Positions 1 to 8,893 are shown, counted from the first letter of the stretch. The stretch is 64,000 nt of DNA from Aurantiacibacter luteus (GCF_001010945.1 NZ_LBHB01000002.1:372001-436000), one strand, 5' to 3'. The notes: generated by a model not told the origin, from the sequence alone. Program-made: numbers and translations.

Positions 1-1871
1 TGGGTCAACGCCCCGCCGCCGAGCCGCCCGAGGCCCAGCACCACCAGCTCGCTGCCATCGATGGTCCCGTGATTGCGCCGGAAGTCGCGTGTGGCGAGGC
101 CCGCGCCGGTCGCCACCGCCGCCTCCGCCACGCGGCTCAGCCCCTCGGCGATTTCGAGCGGGTCGTGGCGGCATTCGATCAGCTGCACGCCCAGCGCGAA
201 GCGTTCCTCCCCCACGACCTGCCTGAGGTGCGAGAGCGCCGCCTCGTAATCGCTGTCCTCGGCCACCGCCATGCGCGCCACCAGCTCTACCGTGTCGCCC
301 GGCAGGTCGCCGCCGCTCGCATCGAACAGCCGGTCGAGAAGCTCGGGCCGCCGCGCCAGCGCATCGGCGAGCGGCTGGGCGAGGGTGAGGATGGCGAGCA
401 CGCGCTGGAGCAGGCCAGGCCGCTCCTCGAACAGGCGGAACAGGTTGATGGCGGTGGGCAGGCGTTCGAGGAAGGTTTCCCACCGCGCCAGCGCGCGGTC
501 GGGATCGGGCGCATCGCCCAGCGCCTGCAACAGGTCGTGGCGCATGGCGGCAAAGGCCTTGCGCGCCTCGGCGCTGCGCAGCGCGCGGTAGCTCTCGCGC
601 CAAGTGTCGGTGCGCTTGTCGAAGCGATCGCGGAAATCCTGCGGCACACTGACCTGCACCGGCTCGGCGGCATCCTCGCCCAGCAGATCGTCGTAACGTG
701 CGGCGACCGCGGCGCAGATCTCGGTCAGTTCGCTTACCAGCGCCGCGCCGTCCGCCAGCCCGTGCAGGTGGGCGACATTGTCGATGGCCTCGCCGCTCGC
801 GGGAAGCTGGTGCGTCTGCCGGTCGTCGACCATCTGCAAGCGGTGCTCGATCGTGCGCAAGGCATCGTAGCTTTCGCCGAGCACCCGCGCGTCCTCGCTC
901 TCGATCACGCCTGCCTCGGCCAGCGCATCGAGCGCAGCGCGAGTGCCGCGCAGCCGCAGCGCGGGGTTGCGCCCGCCGTAGATCAGCTGGTGGGTCTGGG
1001 CGTAGAACTCGATCTCGCGGATGCCGCCGCGCCCCTTCTTCACGTCGAAGCCGGGGCCGGGCACCTGCGGCCCGCGATAGGACTGCCGGATGCGCGCGGT
1101 CAGGCGGCGGATTTCCTCGATGGCGGTGAAATCCAGGCTGCGCCGCCAGACGAAGGGGCGGATGTCGGCAAGGAAGGCCTCGCCGCGCGCCGCGTCTCCC
1201 GCGCAGGCCCGCGCGCGGATGTAGGCGGCCCGCTCCCATGCCAGCGCCGAGCTCTCGTAGTGCGAGATCGCTCCGCCCACCGGGATCGCCAGCGGGCTGA
1301 CCTCGCTCGCGGGCCTGAGGCGCAGGTCGACGCGCAGGACATAGCCCTCGCCCGTGGCCTTGGAGAGCATCTCCACCACCTGCCGCGCATACCGCTGCGC
1401 AGCCTCGCCCGGCTCGTCGCGCTCGCGCCGCGCCAACAGGTCGGGGTGGTAGAGCAGGATGGGATCGATGTCGGAGGAGTAGTTCAGCTCGTGCGCGCCC
1501 TGCTTGCCGAGCGCGAGGCCGATGAATCCCGTCGCATCCGCCCCCTCCACGCGGTTTGCCACAACGGCGCGCATGGCGGTATCGAGCGCGCGATCGGCGA
1601 AGTCCGACAGCTCCTGCATGACCTGCGCCAACGGAAACGCGCCGGCGAGATCGCCCACCGCCGTCACCAGCGCCAGCGACAACCGCTCGCGCCTCAGCGA
1701 CAGCGCGGCATCCTCGATCCCCGTTCCGCTCGCCTTTGCCGCTGCCAGCGCCTCGTTGCCCCGCCCCTCGGCCAGCAGGGCGCTCAGCTCGGGACGTCGC
1801 TCGAGCGCCAGGCGCAGGAACGGCGAATGTACCCGCGCGCGGTCCAGTCCGGAATGCCAATCTGCCGTCAT
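1..1871 (-). CDS. glnE: GlnE, glutamine synthetase adenylyltransferase/removase (partial)
   Basis: Bifunctional enzyme that attaches and removes AMP on glutamine synthetase in response to nitrogen status through PII. About 623 N-terminal codons are inside the window and the C-terminal end runs off the left edge. The N-terminal nucleotidyltransferase (removase) domain is clear: GKQGAHELNYSSDIDPILLY at about residues 122-141 carries the metal-binding D-x-D. The GlnD-type helical domain follows, and the second (adenylyltransferase) domain begins near the edge at VVLGLGRLGGG. The ATG at 1871 is preceded by AGGAC. It is divergent from the M28 peptidase, with 76 bases between them. Family assignment is secure; only the missing end is unknown. 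Confidence 0.95.
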   Translation of the reverse strand, partial: MTADWHSGLDRARVHSPFLRLALERRPELSALLAEGRGNEALAAAKASGTGIEDAALSLRRERLSLALVTAVGDLAGAFPLAQVMQELSDFADRALDTAMRAVVANRVEGADATGFIGLALGKQGAHELNYSSDIDPILLYHPDLLARRERDEPGEAAQRYARQVVEMLSKATGEGYVLRVDLRLRPASEVSPLAIPVGGAISHYESSALAWERAAYIRARACAGDAARGEAFLADIRPFVWRRSLDFTAIEEIRRLTARIRQSYRGPQVPGPGFDVKKGRGGIREIEFYAQTHQLIYGGRNPALRLRGTRAALDALAEAGVIESEDARVLGESYDALRTIEHRLQMVDDRQTHQLPASGEAIDNVAHLHGLADGAALVSELTEICAAVAARYDDLLGEDAAEPVQVSVPQDFRDRFDKRTDTWRESYRALRSAEARKAFAAMRHDLLQALGDAPDPDRALARWETFLERLPTAINLFRLFEERPGLLQRVLAILTLAQPLADALARRPELLDRLFDASGGDLPGDTVELVARMAVAEDSDYEAALSHLRQVVGEERFALGVQLIECRHDPLEIAEGLSRVAEAAVATGAGLATRDFRRNHGTIDGSELVVLGLGRLGGGALT

Positions 1872-1947
1872 GGCGGCTGTCCTGCCCTTGCTCCCTTCGC
1901 GGCGCAATGCCACATGCACCCGCTACATCAGAGAGAGGTTGCCCCGC

Positions 1948-3639
1948 ATGATCCGCACATTCGCGCCCATCGCCCTGCTGGGGCTGGCCGCCTGCACCAC
2001 CACGAGCGCGCCCACCGCTACGCTCGACATTCCCGAGATCGCGCCCGGCCGGATCGACGAGGCCGCGATGCGCGCCGTGGTCGAGCGGCTTGCTTCCGAC
2101 CAGTTCGATGGCCGCGCGCCGGGCACGCCGGGCGAGGCGCTGACCGTCGCCTACATCACCGAACAATTCCGCGCCGCCGGGCTGCAACCGGGCAACAACG
2201 GCAGCTGGACCCAGCGCGTCCCCTTCGTCGACATCACCGGCGACAACTTCGCGCCCCTGACAATCGCGGGCGGCAGCGGATCGCCGATGCAGTTCGCCTA
2301 TGGCGACGACTGGGTGGGCACGACCTACCGCGAGGCGCCGCGCATCGACCTGGCGAACAGCGAGCTGGTCTTCGTCGGCTACGGCATCAACGCGCCCGAA
2401 AAGGGCTGGAACGACTACGCAGGCGTGGACATGCGCGGGAAGACCGCGGTCATCCTCGTCAACGATCCCGACTACGCGACCGAGGGCCTCGACGGCCCGT
2501 TCAACGGCCGCGCCATGACCTATTACGGACGCTGGACCTACAAGTTCGAGGAGGCCGCACGGCAAGGGGCCGCCGCCGCCCTCATCATCCACGATACCTT
2601 CCCCGCCGCCTACAGCTGGAACGTGGTCGAGAGCAGCTGGACGGGCCCGCAGGTCTATGCCCAGCGCGCCGATCACGGGGCGAGCCAGACGATGATGAAC
2701 GGCTGGGTGCAGCTGCCCGTCGCCGAGCGCATCGCGCGCGCCGCCGGGCAGGACCTTGCCGCCCTGCGCGCCGCCGCCGGACGCCAGGGGTTCCGCGCCG
2801 TGCCGCTGGGCCTCACCGCCTCCACCAGCTTCACCAACACCGTGCGCAGCTTCGATTCGCAGAACGTCATCGGGGTGCTGCCGGGGCGCGAGGCACCCGA
2901 AGAGTACGTCCTCTACACCGGCCACTGGGACCACCTCGGGCGCTGCCTGGCGGACGCGAGCGGCGACGACATCTGCAATGGGGCGGTCGATAACGCCACC
3001 GGCATCGCCGCGCTGGTCGGCCTGGCGCGGGCCAATGCCGCCGCCGGTCCGGCGCGCCGCAGCCAGGTGTTCCTGGCAGTGACGGGCGAGGAATCGGGGC
3101 TGCTCGGCTCCGACTACTATGCCGCCAACCCGGTCTTCCCGCTGGCGCAGACGGCAGGCGGGCTGAATGTCGATGCGCTGCTGCCCACGGGCCGCGCCAG
3201 CGACGTGACCATCACCGGTGGCAGCAAGAGCCAGCTAGACGCCTTTCTCGCCTCGGCGCTGCGACTGGAAGGCCGCACCGGCACCGCCGAGCCTACGCCA
3301 GAGCGCGGCTACTACTACCGCTCGGACCATTTCAGCATGGCCAAGCGCGGCGTGCCGATGCTCTACATCGATCCGGGCGAGAACCTGGAAGTCGGCGGCA
3401 CCGCGGCGGGCGCGGCGGCGCAGGCCGATTACACCGAGAACCGCTACCACCAGCCGGGTGACGAGTACGCGCCCGACTGGAACTTTGCCGGCATCAGCCA
3501 GCAGGTGCAGCTCTACTACCGCCTCGGTCGATCGCTGGCGATGAGCCGCAGCTGGCCGCGTTGGAACGAGGGTGACGAGTTCCGCGCGGTGCGCGACGCG
3601 AGCTGCGCCGCGGCTTCCGCCAATGCGCCGAGTTGCTGA
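1948..3639 (+). CDS. Exported M28 family aminopeptidase with PA insert
   Basis: A 563-residue zinc peptidase predicted to act in the periplasm or on the outer membrane. It starts with a lipoprotein-type signal (MIRTFAPIALLGLAACTTT, lipobox LAAC). A PA-like insert lies at about residues 130-260. The M28 catalytic part follows: TGHWDHLG near 325 (His ligand), NGAVDNATG near 348 (bridging Asp) and TGEESGLLGS near 380 (general base and ligand Glu). A later YRSDHFSMAKRGVP segment supplies the last His. The longer upstream reading frame is ignored because the ATG at 1948 has a GAGAGAGG ribosome site and begins the signal peptide. It is followed after 3 bases by the agmatine deiminase gene, so the two are probably co-transcribed. 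Substrate is unknown. Confidence 0.93.
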   Translation: MIRTFAPIALLGLAACTTTSAPTATLDIPEIAPGRIDEAAMRAVVERLASDQFDGRAPGTPGEALTVAYITEQFRAAGLQPGNNGSWTQRVPFVDITGDNFAPLTIAGGSGSPMQFAYGDDWVGTTYREAPRIDLANSELVFVGYGINAPEKGWNDYAGVDMRGKTAVILVNDPDYATEGLDGPFNGRAMTYYGRWTYKFEEAARQGAAAALIIHDTFPAAYSWNVVESSWTGPQVYAQRADHGASQTMMNGWVQLPVAERIARAAGQDLAALRAAAGRQGFRAVPLGLTASTSFTNTVRSFDSQNVIGVLPGREAPEEYVLYTGHWDHLGRCLADASGDDICNGAVDNATGIAALVGLARANAAAGPARRSQVFLAVTGEESGLLGSDYYAANPVFPLAQTAGGLNVDALLPTGRASDVTITGGSKSQLDAFLASALRLEGRTGTAEPTPERGYYYRSDHFSMAKRGVPMLYIDPGENLEVGGTAAGAAAQADYTENRYHQPGDEYAPDWNFAGISQQVQLYYRLGRSLAMSRSWPRWNEGDEFRAVRDASCAAASANAPSC

Positions 3640-3642
3640 CCC

Positions 3643-4626
3643 ATGACCTTTCGCATGCCCGCCGAATGGGCCGAGCAGGAATGGATCTGGATCGGCTTTC
3701 CCGCCCACGCCGACCTGTGGGAGGAGAATTTCGTTCCCGCACAGGAGGCCATGGCCGCCTTTGCCAATGCCGTTGCCGAGACCGGGCAGCAGGTGCGCAT
3801 GGTCGTGCGCGATGCGGCGGCGGAGATGCGGGCGAAGGACCTCGTTTCCGGCGCGGTGACGTTCGAGCGGCATCCCTACGGCGACATCTGGATCCGCGAC
3901 ACCGGACCACTGGTGCTGCTGGGCGATAACGGCCAGCGCCGCGCGCAGGGCTTCCGCTTCAACGGCTGGGGCGACAAGTACCTGCTCGAGGGGGACCAGG
4001 AGACCGGCGAATCGCTCGCGACCCGTGCGGGGCTCGACTACGCCAAGGCCGACTGGATTCTCGAGGGCGGCGCGCTGGAGACCGATGGTACGGGGCTGCT
4101 GGTCACCACCGAGCAGTGCCTGCTCAATCCCAACCGCAACCCTTCGCTCAGTCGCGGGGAAATCTGGGCCAACCTGCAACGCGACCTGGGCTTCGACCGG
4201 GTGCTGTGGCTGGGCGACGGTCTTCTCGGCGATCACACCGACGGCCACGTCGACAACCTTGCGCGCCTGGTGGGCGAGAACGCTATCGCCATTCCGGTGG
4301 CGAGCGGGGCCGACGATCCCAATCGCGCCGTTTATGACGACTCCCGCGCCCGTGCGAAGGACTTCGGGCTGACGGTGCACGACATCCCCTCCCCCGGCTG
4401 GATGGGTGAAGGAGACGAGGCCGAGCCGGCGAGCTACATGAACTGGGCGGTGTGCAACGACGTGGTCGTGGTGCCGACCTATGGCTCCCCGCACGATGCC
4501 GACGCGGTGGCCGCCATTGGCGATCTCTTCCCCGGCCGCGCCTCCGTAGGCATTCGCGCCGACGCCGTGCTGACGGGCGGCGGCAGCTTCCACTGCGCCA
4601 GCCAGCACGTGCCCAGGGCGGGTTGA
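3643..4626 (+). CDS. Agmatine deiminase family protein
   Basis: A 327-residue member of the peptidylarginine/agmatine deiminase family (guanidino-modifying fold), expected to hydrolyse agmatine to N-carbamoylputrescine and ammonia in the cytoplasm. Visible landmarks are GDIWIRDTGP (about 83-92), ILEGGALE, GDHTDGHVDN and the nucleophilic cysteine in GGGSFHCASQ near residue 317. The gene starts 3 bases after the peptidase stop. No N-carbamoylputrescine amidase (AguB) gene lies beside it, so the usual two-step putrescine route is not encoded here as a cluster. Arginine-related substrates cannot be excluded. Confidence 0.88.
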   Translation: MTFRMPAEWAEQEWIWIGFPAHADLWEENFVPAQEAMAAFANAVAETGQQVRMVVRDAAAEMRAKDLVSGAVTFERHPYGDIWIRDTGPLVLLGDNGQRRAQGFRFNGWGDKYLLEGDQETGESLATRAGLDYAKADWILEGGALETDGTGLLVTTEQCLLNPNRNPSLSRGEIWANLQRDLGFDRVLWLGDGLLGDHTDGHVDNLARLVGENAIAIPVASGADDPNRAVYDDSRARAKDFGLTVHDIPSPGWMGEGDEAEPASYMNWAVCNDVVVVPTYGSPHDADAVAAIGDLFPGRASVGIRADAVLTGGGSFHCASQHVPRAG

Positions 4627-4674
4627 TCGCCGGTCTTAACGTTTCGTTAGGATTTTGCGCGGACAATCGCGGGC

Positions 4675-4797
4675 ATGACCAAGGCTATCGCCCTCACCCG
4701 TGATCTCGCCGCGAATCCGCTGGAGTCGCTGCGCATGGGAATCGTGGCGGGCTGCGCGCTGGCGCTGATCGCCGCGGGCCAGGTCCTGCCTTTCTAG
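4675..4797 (+). CDS. Small single-span membrane protein (hypothetical)
   Basis: A 40-codon ORF too short for routine calling. It begins MTKAIALTRDLAANPLESLR and ends in one hydrophobic segment (GIVAGCALALIAAGQVLP). The charged N-terminus followed by a membrane span and a short tail looks like a small inner-membrane protein. Its TAG stop shares bases with the TAG stop of the convergent permease gene (CTAG at 4794-4797). I see no strong Shine-Dalgarno sequence. Codon use is typical of the neighbours. Function unknown, and a chance ORF remains possible. Confidence 0.45.
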   Translation: MTKAIALTRDLAANPLESLRMGIVAGCALALIAAGQVLPF

Positions 4798-5543
4798 GCC
4801 AGCAGCTTCAACAGCGCCGCGAGCGCCGCTCCCGCCAGCGTCAGTCCCACGAAAGTCCGCCACAACGGATCGGCGATTCGCCCCGATGCGTGGTGGCCGA
4901 GCCAGTTGCCGAGCAGGACCGCGGGGAACAGCAGCAGGCCGAGCAGAACCACGCGCCAGCTCAGCACGCCCATGGCCACCGCCGAGACCAGCCCCGCGGC
5001 AGAGGCGATGGTGAAGACCAGCATCATCGAGGCCTTGGCCACGTCGCGCGGGATGTCGCGGCCGACGTAGTAGGGCACTACCGGCGGTCCGGGCATGGCA
5101 GCAAAGCCCGTGAGCAGACCGCTGGCAAGCCCCGTCGCGCCCGTCGCCAGAAGCCCCGGCATGGCCGCCGCCCGGCGCGGCAGCAGCACGGCGAAGAAGG
5201 CGGAGAGCGCCACCAGCGCGATCAGCAGCCGCGCCAGCGGATCGGGTGTCGCCAGCAGCGCCAGCATTCCCACAGGCACGGCCAGCACCACCAGCGCGCC
5301 TATGGTCCATGCCGAGCGCTCGGCCTTGCGCACGAGCGTGCGAATCTCCGCCAGCCCGATGAGCACCGAGAGCACGTTCGCAAGCAGCACCGCCTCGATC
5401 GGCACGAGCGTGAGCGCCAGGATCGGCACCAGCAGGATGGCCATGCCGAACCCCGTCAGCCCGCGCACGAAAGCGGAGCCCAGGGCGGCGAGCAAGGCGG
5501 CGGCCACTTCCCAACCGGTAAAGGCGAAGGCCGCCGGAAGCAT
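4794..5543 (-). CDS. TauE/SafE family sulfite exporter-like permease
   Basis: A 249-residue integral membrane protein with about eight hydrophobic segments and the family's paired glycine-rich motifs (FVRGLTGFGMAIL near residues 25-37 and GLLTGFAAMPGPPVVPYYV in the second half). Family members export sulfite, sulfonates or other organic anions. The substrate here is not readable from sequence. Its ATG overlaps the TGA of the preceding lipoprotein gene (TGATG at 5541-5545), so the two are translationally coupled. The pair follows thrS on the same strand. Confidence 0.85.
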   Translation of the reverse strand: MLPAAFAFTGWEVAAALLAALGSAFVRGLTGFGMAILLVPILALTLVPIEAVLLANVLSVLIGLAEIRTLVRKAERSAWTIGALVVLAVPVGMLALLATPDPLARLLIALVALSAFFAVLLPRRAAAMPGLLATGATGLASGLLTGFAAMPGPPVVPYYVGRDIPRDVAKASMMLVFTIASAAGLVSAVAMGVLSWRVVLLGLLLFPAVLLGNWLGHHASGRIADPLWRTFVGLTLAGAALAALLKLLA

Positions 5544-5869
5544 CAGGTGGGGCTGTGATCCATCCCGCTGTGGTCCATGCCCGAATGATCCATCATGTGT
5601 TCGTCGCCAGTCGGCGTGGCAGAGGGATCGGGCAAAGGCTCGGTCACCGCGCGGGCACTTGGCGCTGGCATGGGGACCTGCGTGGCGCGGGCGGGCGGCG
5701 GCGGGGCATCTGCGGACGGCGCCTCGAGTGTTTCGGCAGGCTGCGGCGTGGCGCTCGCTATCGGAGCCTCCGGTGCAGCCGACGCCTTGGTCTCGGGCTC
5801 GGCGACGGGTTCCTCGGCCGAACAGGCGGCGAGCATGGCAGCGGCAGTGAGGGCAATCGGCATTCGCAT
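5543..5869 (-). CDS. Lipoprotein with Met/His-rich tail (hypothetical)
   Basis: A 108-residue low-complexity lipoprotein. The signal MRMPIALTAAAMLAACSAEE has a lipobox (LAAC). A long Pro/Ala/Glu linker follows, then the C-terminal tail HMMDHSGMDHSGMDHSPT, a triple MDHS repeat. Met/His repeats of this type are known in periplasmic copper-binding proteins, so metal binding is a reasonable guess and not a demonstrated role. The ATG at 5869 sits 9 bases after GAGGAG, so I prefer it to the GTG at 5875. It is coupled to the TauE-type permease by a one-base stop/start overlap and begins 16 bases after the thrS stop. Confidence 0.75.
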   Translation of the reverse strand: MRMPIALTAAAMLAACSAEEPVAEPETKASAAPEAPIASATPQPAETLEAPSADAPPPPARATQVPMPAPSARAVTEPLPDPSATPTGDEHMMDHSGMDHSGMDHSPT

Positions 5870-5885
5870 CGTCACGGTCTCCTCC

Positions 5886-7910
5886 TCAGCGCAGGTCCGG
5901 CGGCGTCGCCTCGTCCTTCAGCATGGCGAGCGCCTCGTCGAGGCTCATCACTTTCTGGTGCTGTTCGCCCAGCGTGCGGACGGCGACGGTGCCCTCCTCC
6001 GCCTCGCGCTTGCCGACGACCAGCAGGTGCGGGACCTTCTGCAGCGAGTGCTCGCGCACCTTGTAGTTGATCTTCTCGTTCCTGAGGTCGCTCTCCACGC
6101 GGATGCCCGCGGCCTCCAGCTTCGCCGTGACCTCGCGCGCGTAGTCGTCGGCATCGGATACGATCGTCGCCACCACCGCCTGCACCGGCGCCAGCCAGCA
6201 CGGCAGGCGGCCGGCGAAATGCTCGATCAGGATGCCGATGAAGCGTTCGTAGCTGCCGAAGATCGCGCGGTGGAGCATGACCGGGCGGTGCTTCTCGCCG
6301 TCCTCGCCCACGTAGCTCGCATCGAGGCGGTCGGGCAGCACCCGGTCGCCCTGGATCGTGCCGACCTGCCAGGTGCGGCCGATGGCGTCGGTGAGGTGCC
6401 ATTCGAGCTTGGGGGCATAGAAGGCGCCCTCGCCGGGCAGTTCTTCCCAGCCGAAATCGTCGTTGTCCATGCCCGCCTCGGCCACGGCGTCGCGCAGTTC
6501 CTGCTCGGCCTTGTCCCAGTCCGCGTCGCTACCGAAGCGCTTCTCGGGCCGCAAAGCGAGCTTGACGTGGTAGCTGAAGCCGAAGTCCTTGTAGACGCTG
6601 TCCGCCAGCTGGCAGAACGCGCGGACCTCCTCGACCACCTGATCCTCGCGCGCGAAGATGTGTGCGTCGTCCTGCGTGAATTGGCGCACGCGCATCAGGC
6701 CGTGCAGCGCGCCGTGCGGCTCGTTGCGGTGGCAGCAGCCCATCTCGCCGAGCCGGATCGGCAGGTCGCGGTAGGAGGTGATGCCCTGCTTGAAGACGAG
6801 CACGTGCGCCGGGCAGTTCATCGGCTTGATCGCCATCCACGCGGCATCCGCGGCCACGGTGGGGTGCGAGCCGGCCTCGCTCTCGTCGACCTCGGGGACC
6901 ATGTCGGGGACGGCGAACATGTTCTCGGCATACTTGCCCCAGTGGCCCGAGCGTTCCCACTGGCGCACGTCCATCAGCTGCGGCGTCTTGATCTCGCGGT
7001 AGCCGGAGCCATCCATGCGGCGGCGCATATAGGCCTCGAGCTCGCGCCAGATGCGATAGCCCTTGGGGTGCCAGAAGACGCTGCCGTGCGCCTCCTCCTG
7101 CAGGTGGAACAGGTCCATCTCGCGGCCCAGCTTGCGGTGGTCGCGCTTTGCGGCTTCCTCCAGCTTGTGGAGATGCGCATCGAGCTGCTTCTTGTTGAGC
7201 CAGCCGGTGCCGTAGATGCGGGTGAGCTGCGCATTGTTCTGGTCGCCGCGCCAGTAGGCCCCGGCCACGCGCATCAGCTTGAAGGCCTGTGGATCGAGCT
7301 TGCCGGTGCTGGCGAGGTGCGGCCCGCGGCACATGTCAAGCCAGCTGCCTTCCTCGCCCGGATTGCCGGAATGGTAGACCGTCAGCTCCTCGCCTTCCGG
7401 AAGCTCCTGCGCCCACTCGGCTTTGAAGGTCTCGCCTTCGGCCTCCCACTTGTCGATCAGCTGCGCGCGTGACCACACCTCGCGCACCAGCGGCTTGTCG
7501 GCGCGGATGATGCGGCGCATCTCCTCCTCGATCGCGGGGAGGTCGTCCATGCCGAAGGGCTCGCGATTGTCCGGCGCCTTGACGTCGTAGTAGAAGCCGT
7601 CGTCCGTCGCTGGGCCGAAGGTGATCTGCGTGCCCGGCCACAGCGACTGCACCGCTTCGGCCAGCACGTGGGCGAAATCGTGGCGCGCCAGTTCCAGCGC
7701 GTCGGCCTCGTCGCGCGCGGTGACGAGTGCCAGCTCGGCATCGCCCTCGAACGGGCGGTTGAGGTCGCGCAGTTCGCCGTTCACGCGCGCGGCGAGCGCG
7801 GCCTTGGCGAGGCCGGGGCCGATCGCGGCGGCGACGTCGGCGGGCGTGCTGCCGCGCTCCATCTCGCGCGTGGAGCCGTCGGGCAGGCTGATCTTGAGAA
7901 GTTCGGTCAT
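5886..7910 (-). CDS. thrS: Threonyl-tRNA synthetase
   Basis: Charges tRNA-Thr with threonine in the cytoplasm. The 674-residue protein has the full class II architecture. The TGS domain comes first ([20 protein letters not shown] onward). The editing domain follows with the [11 protein letters not shown] helix and CRGPHLAS. Then come the catalytic core (motif 2 around [14 protein letters not shown], zinc ligands MNCPAHV and [10 protein letters not shown]) and the anticodon-binding domain at the C-terminus. The start at 7910 matches the family, while a 15-residue upstream extension in the same frame has no family support. Upstream lie a Thr-rich leader peptide gene and attenuator-like hairpins, indicating control by charged tRNA-Thr. 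Confidence 0.97.
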   Translation of the reverse strand: MTELLKISLPDGSTREMERGSTPADVAAAIGPGLAKAALAARVNGELRDLNRPFEGDAELALVTARDEADALELARHDFAHVLAEAVQSLWPGTQITFGPATDDGFYYDVKAPDNREPFGMDDLPAIEEEMRRIIRADKPLVREVWSRAQLIDKWEAEGETFKAEWAQELPEGEELTVYHSGNPGEEGSWLDMCRGPHLASTGKLDPQAFKLMRVAGAYWRGDQNNAQLTRIYGTGWLNKKQLDAHLHKLEEAAKRDHRKLGREMDLFHLQEEAHGSVFWHPKGYRIWRELEAYMRRRMDGSGYREIKTPQLMDVRQWERSGHWGKYAENMFAVPDMVPEVDESEAGSHPTVAADAAWMAIKPMNCPAHVLVFKQGITSYRDLPIRLGEMGCCHRNEPHGALHGLMRVRQFTQDDAHIFAREDQVVEEVRAFCQLADSVYKDFGFSYHVKLALRPEKRFGSDADWDKAEQELRDAVAEAGMDNDDFGWEELPGEGAFYAPKLEWHLTDAIGRTWQVGTIQGDRVLPDRLDASYVGEDGEKHRPVMLHRAIFGSYERFIGILIEHFAGRLPCWLAPVQAVVATIVSDADDYAREVTAKLEAAGIRVESDLRNEKINYKVREHSLQKVPHLLVVGKREAEEGTVAVRTLGEQHQKVMSLDEALAMLKDEATPPDLR

Positions 7911-8003
7911 GGTCTCTCTATCCGTTCGCTCCGGCGCCATGGCACAAGCCTGCACGCGCTTGAAGCGGCGTTTGGGAGTTTGCGGGTTCGGGAGGAAACG
8001 CCA

Positions 8004-8021
8004 CCGCCCGAAACCGGGCGG
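8004..8021 (-). terminator. thrS: Attenuator hairpin upstream of thrS
   Basis: In the minus-strand transcript a perfect 7-bp stem (CCGCCCG / CGGGCGG, loop GTTT), extendable by a G-U and a C-G pair, lies just after the leader-peptide stop. It is followed by GCGTTTCCTC, a moderately U-rich run. The 5' arm (8016-8022) can instead pair over 7 bases with 8048-8054 inside the leader reading frame, giving a competing antiterminator. The U-tract is imperfect, so termination strength is uncertain. Confidence 0.6.
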
Positions 8022-8033
8022 CGCAGGGCGTGT

Positions 8034-8105
8034 CTAGAACGCGACCTGCCGCCCCCGGTTGCCCGGAGTGGTGGTAGTCGTCGTCATGGTCACACGCTGG
8101 GCCAT
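8034..8105 (-). CDS. Threonine-rich leader peptide of thrS
   Basis: A 23-codon ORF on the thrS strand, ending 123 bases before thrS: MAQRVTM, then six consecutive threonine codons (8067-8084; ACG ACG ACT ACC ACC ACT), then PGNRGRQVAF and a stop. Seven of 23 residues are threonine, the amino acid charged by the downstream enzyme, and all but ACA of the Thr codons are used. The ORF lies exactly over RNA segments that form alternative hairpins (8053-8068 and 8048-8054 with 8016-8022) ahead of a terminator-like stem. The predicted transcription start lies at or next to the ATG, so translation may be leaderless, as known for the trpL leader of Sinorhizobium. There is no Shine-Dalgarno sequence. 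Its role as an attenuation leader is inferred from this layout. Confidence 0.7.
   Translation of the reverse strand: MAQRVTMTTTTTTPGNRGRQVAF
8053..8068 (-). promoter_or_regulatory. Pause/anti-antiterminator hairpin in thrS leader
   Basis: In the minus-strand RNA, CUCCGG and CCGGGG flank a GCAA tetraloop and form a 6-bp stem (one G-U) starting within the last Thr codon of the leader ORF. It competes with the 8048-8054 : 8016-8022 antiterminator pairing. A ribosome stalled on the Thr codons would cover its 5' arm and release the antiterminator strand, as in textbook attenuators. Confidence 0.5.
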
Positions 8106-8111
8106 GCGCGT

Positions 8112-8140
8112 CACATAGGGCGCAAAGGTTTCATTGTCAC
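8112..8140 (-). promoter_or_regulatory. Putative sigma-70 promoter for the thrS leader
   Basis: Reading the minus strand, GTGACA (8135-8140, 5 of 6 to TTGACA) and TATGTG (8112-8117) are separated by 17 bases. The expected start of transcription is at about 8105, coincident with the leader-peptide ATG. The -10 match is weak (TAT only). Position and strand fit thrS control. Confidence 0.4.
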
Positions 8141-8170
8141 TAGCGCCGCTCGACCCCATGTCTGCCGGGC

Positions 8171-8893
8171 ATGACCGAGTTCCACACCGTCGACGGCCTT
8201 CGCATCGCATACCGCCACACGCCCGGCAGCGGCCCGGCTGTCGTCTTCCTGCCCGGCTACATGTCCGACATGGCGGGCAGCAAGGCGAGCGCCGTATTTG
8301 CCTGGGCTGCGTCGGCGGGCCGCGAATGCCTGCTGCTCGACTACTCGGGCTGCGGGGAGAGCGGCGGCGATTTTGCGCAAGGGACGCTGTCGCGCTGGCG
8401 CGGCGAGGTGCTGGCGCTGATCGAGGCAAAGGTGCAGGCCGAGCGCGTGGTCCTCGTCGGCAGTTCGATGGGCGGCTGGCTCATGGTGCTCGCCGGGCTG
8501 GCGCTCGGAGAGAGGCTGCACGCACTGGTCGGCGTGGCCGCCGCGCCGGACTTTTCCGACTGGGGATTCGATGAGAGCCAGAAGGCGGTGCTGCGCCGGG
8601 GCGAGACGATCTACGAGGACAGCGCCTACGGCTACGATCCCATGCCCACACACGCGAAGTTCTGGGTCGATGCCGAGGCGAACCGCGTTCTGGGTGCAGC
8701 CATCGCCCTCACCTGCCCGGTGCGCCTGCTGCACGGGCAGGAGGATGCCGACGTGCCGCCCGAAGCCTCGCTCCGCCTCGCCGCCACGCTCGCCGCAGAG
8801 GACGTGCAGGTGACGCTGGTGAAGGGCGGCGACCACCGCCTCAGCCGCGAGAGCGACGTGGCGTTGCTGCTGCATACGCTGGAGACCCTATGA
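8171..8893 (+). CDS. Alpha/beta hydrolase
   Basis: A 240-residue cytoplasmic serine hydrolase. The nucleophile elbow is VGSSMGG with Ser near residue 99. The acid lies in GQEDADVP (about 190) and the histidine in GGDHRLS (about 221). The compact size and the LLLDYSGCGESGG strand resemble ABHD10/acyl-protein thioesterase-like hydrolases, but the substrate cannot be read. There is no signal peptide. Its stop overlaps the next gene's start (ATGA at 8890-8893), so it is co-translated with the flavin monooxygenase. Confidence 0.88.
   Translation: MTEFHTVDGLRIAYRHTPGSGPAVVFLPGYMSDMAGSKASAVFAWAASAGRECLLLDYSGCGESGGDFAQGTLSRWRGEVLALIEAKVQAERVVLVGSSMGGWLMVLAGLALGERLHALVGVAAAPDFSDWGFDESQKAVLRRGETIYEDSAYGYDPMPTHAKFWVDAEANRVLGAAIALTCPVRLLHGQEDADVPPEASLRLAATLAAEDVQVTLVKGGDHRLSRESDVALLLHTLETL

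Noticed and set aside
69-2993. 974-codon plus-strand reading frame
   Set aside because: Antisense to glnE and then out of frame with the M28 peptidase. The protein is Arg/Gly/His-rich low-complexity shadow sequence caused by high GC.
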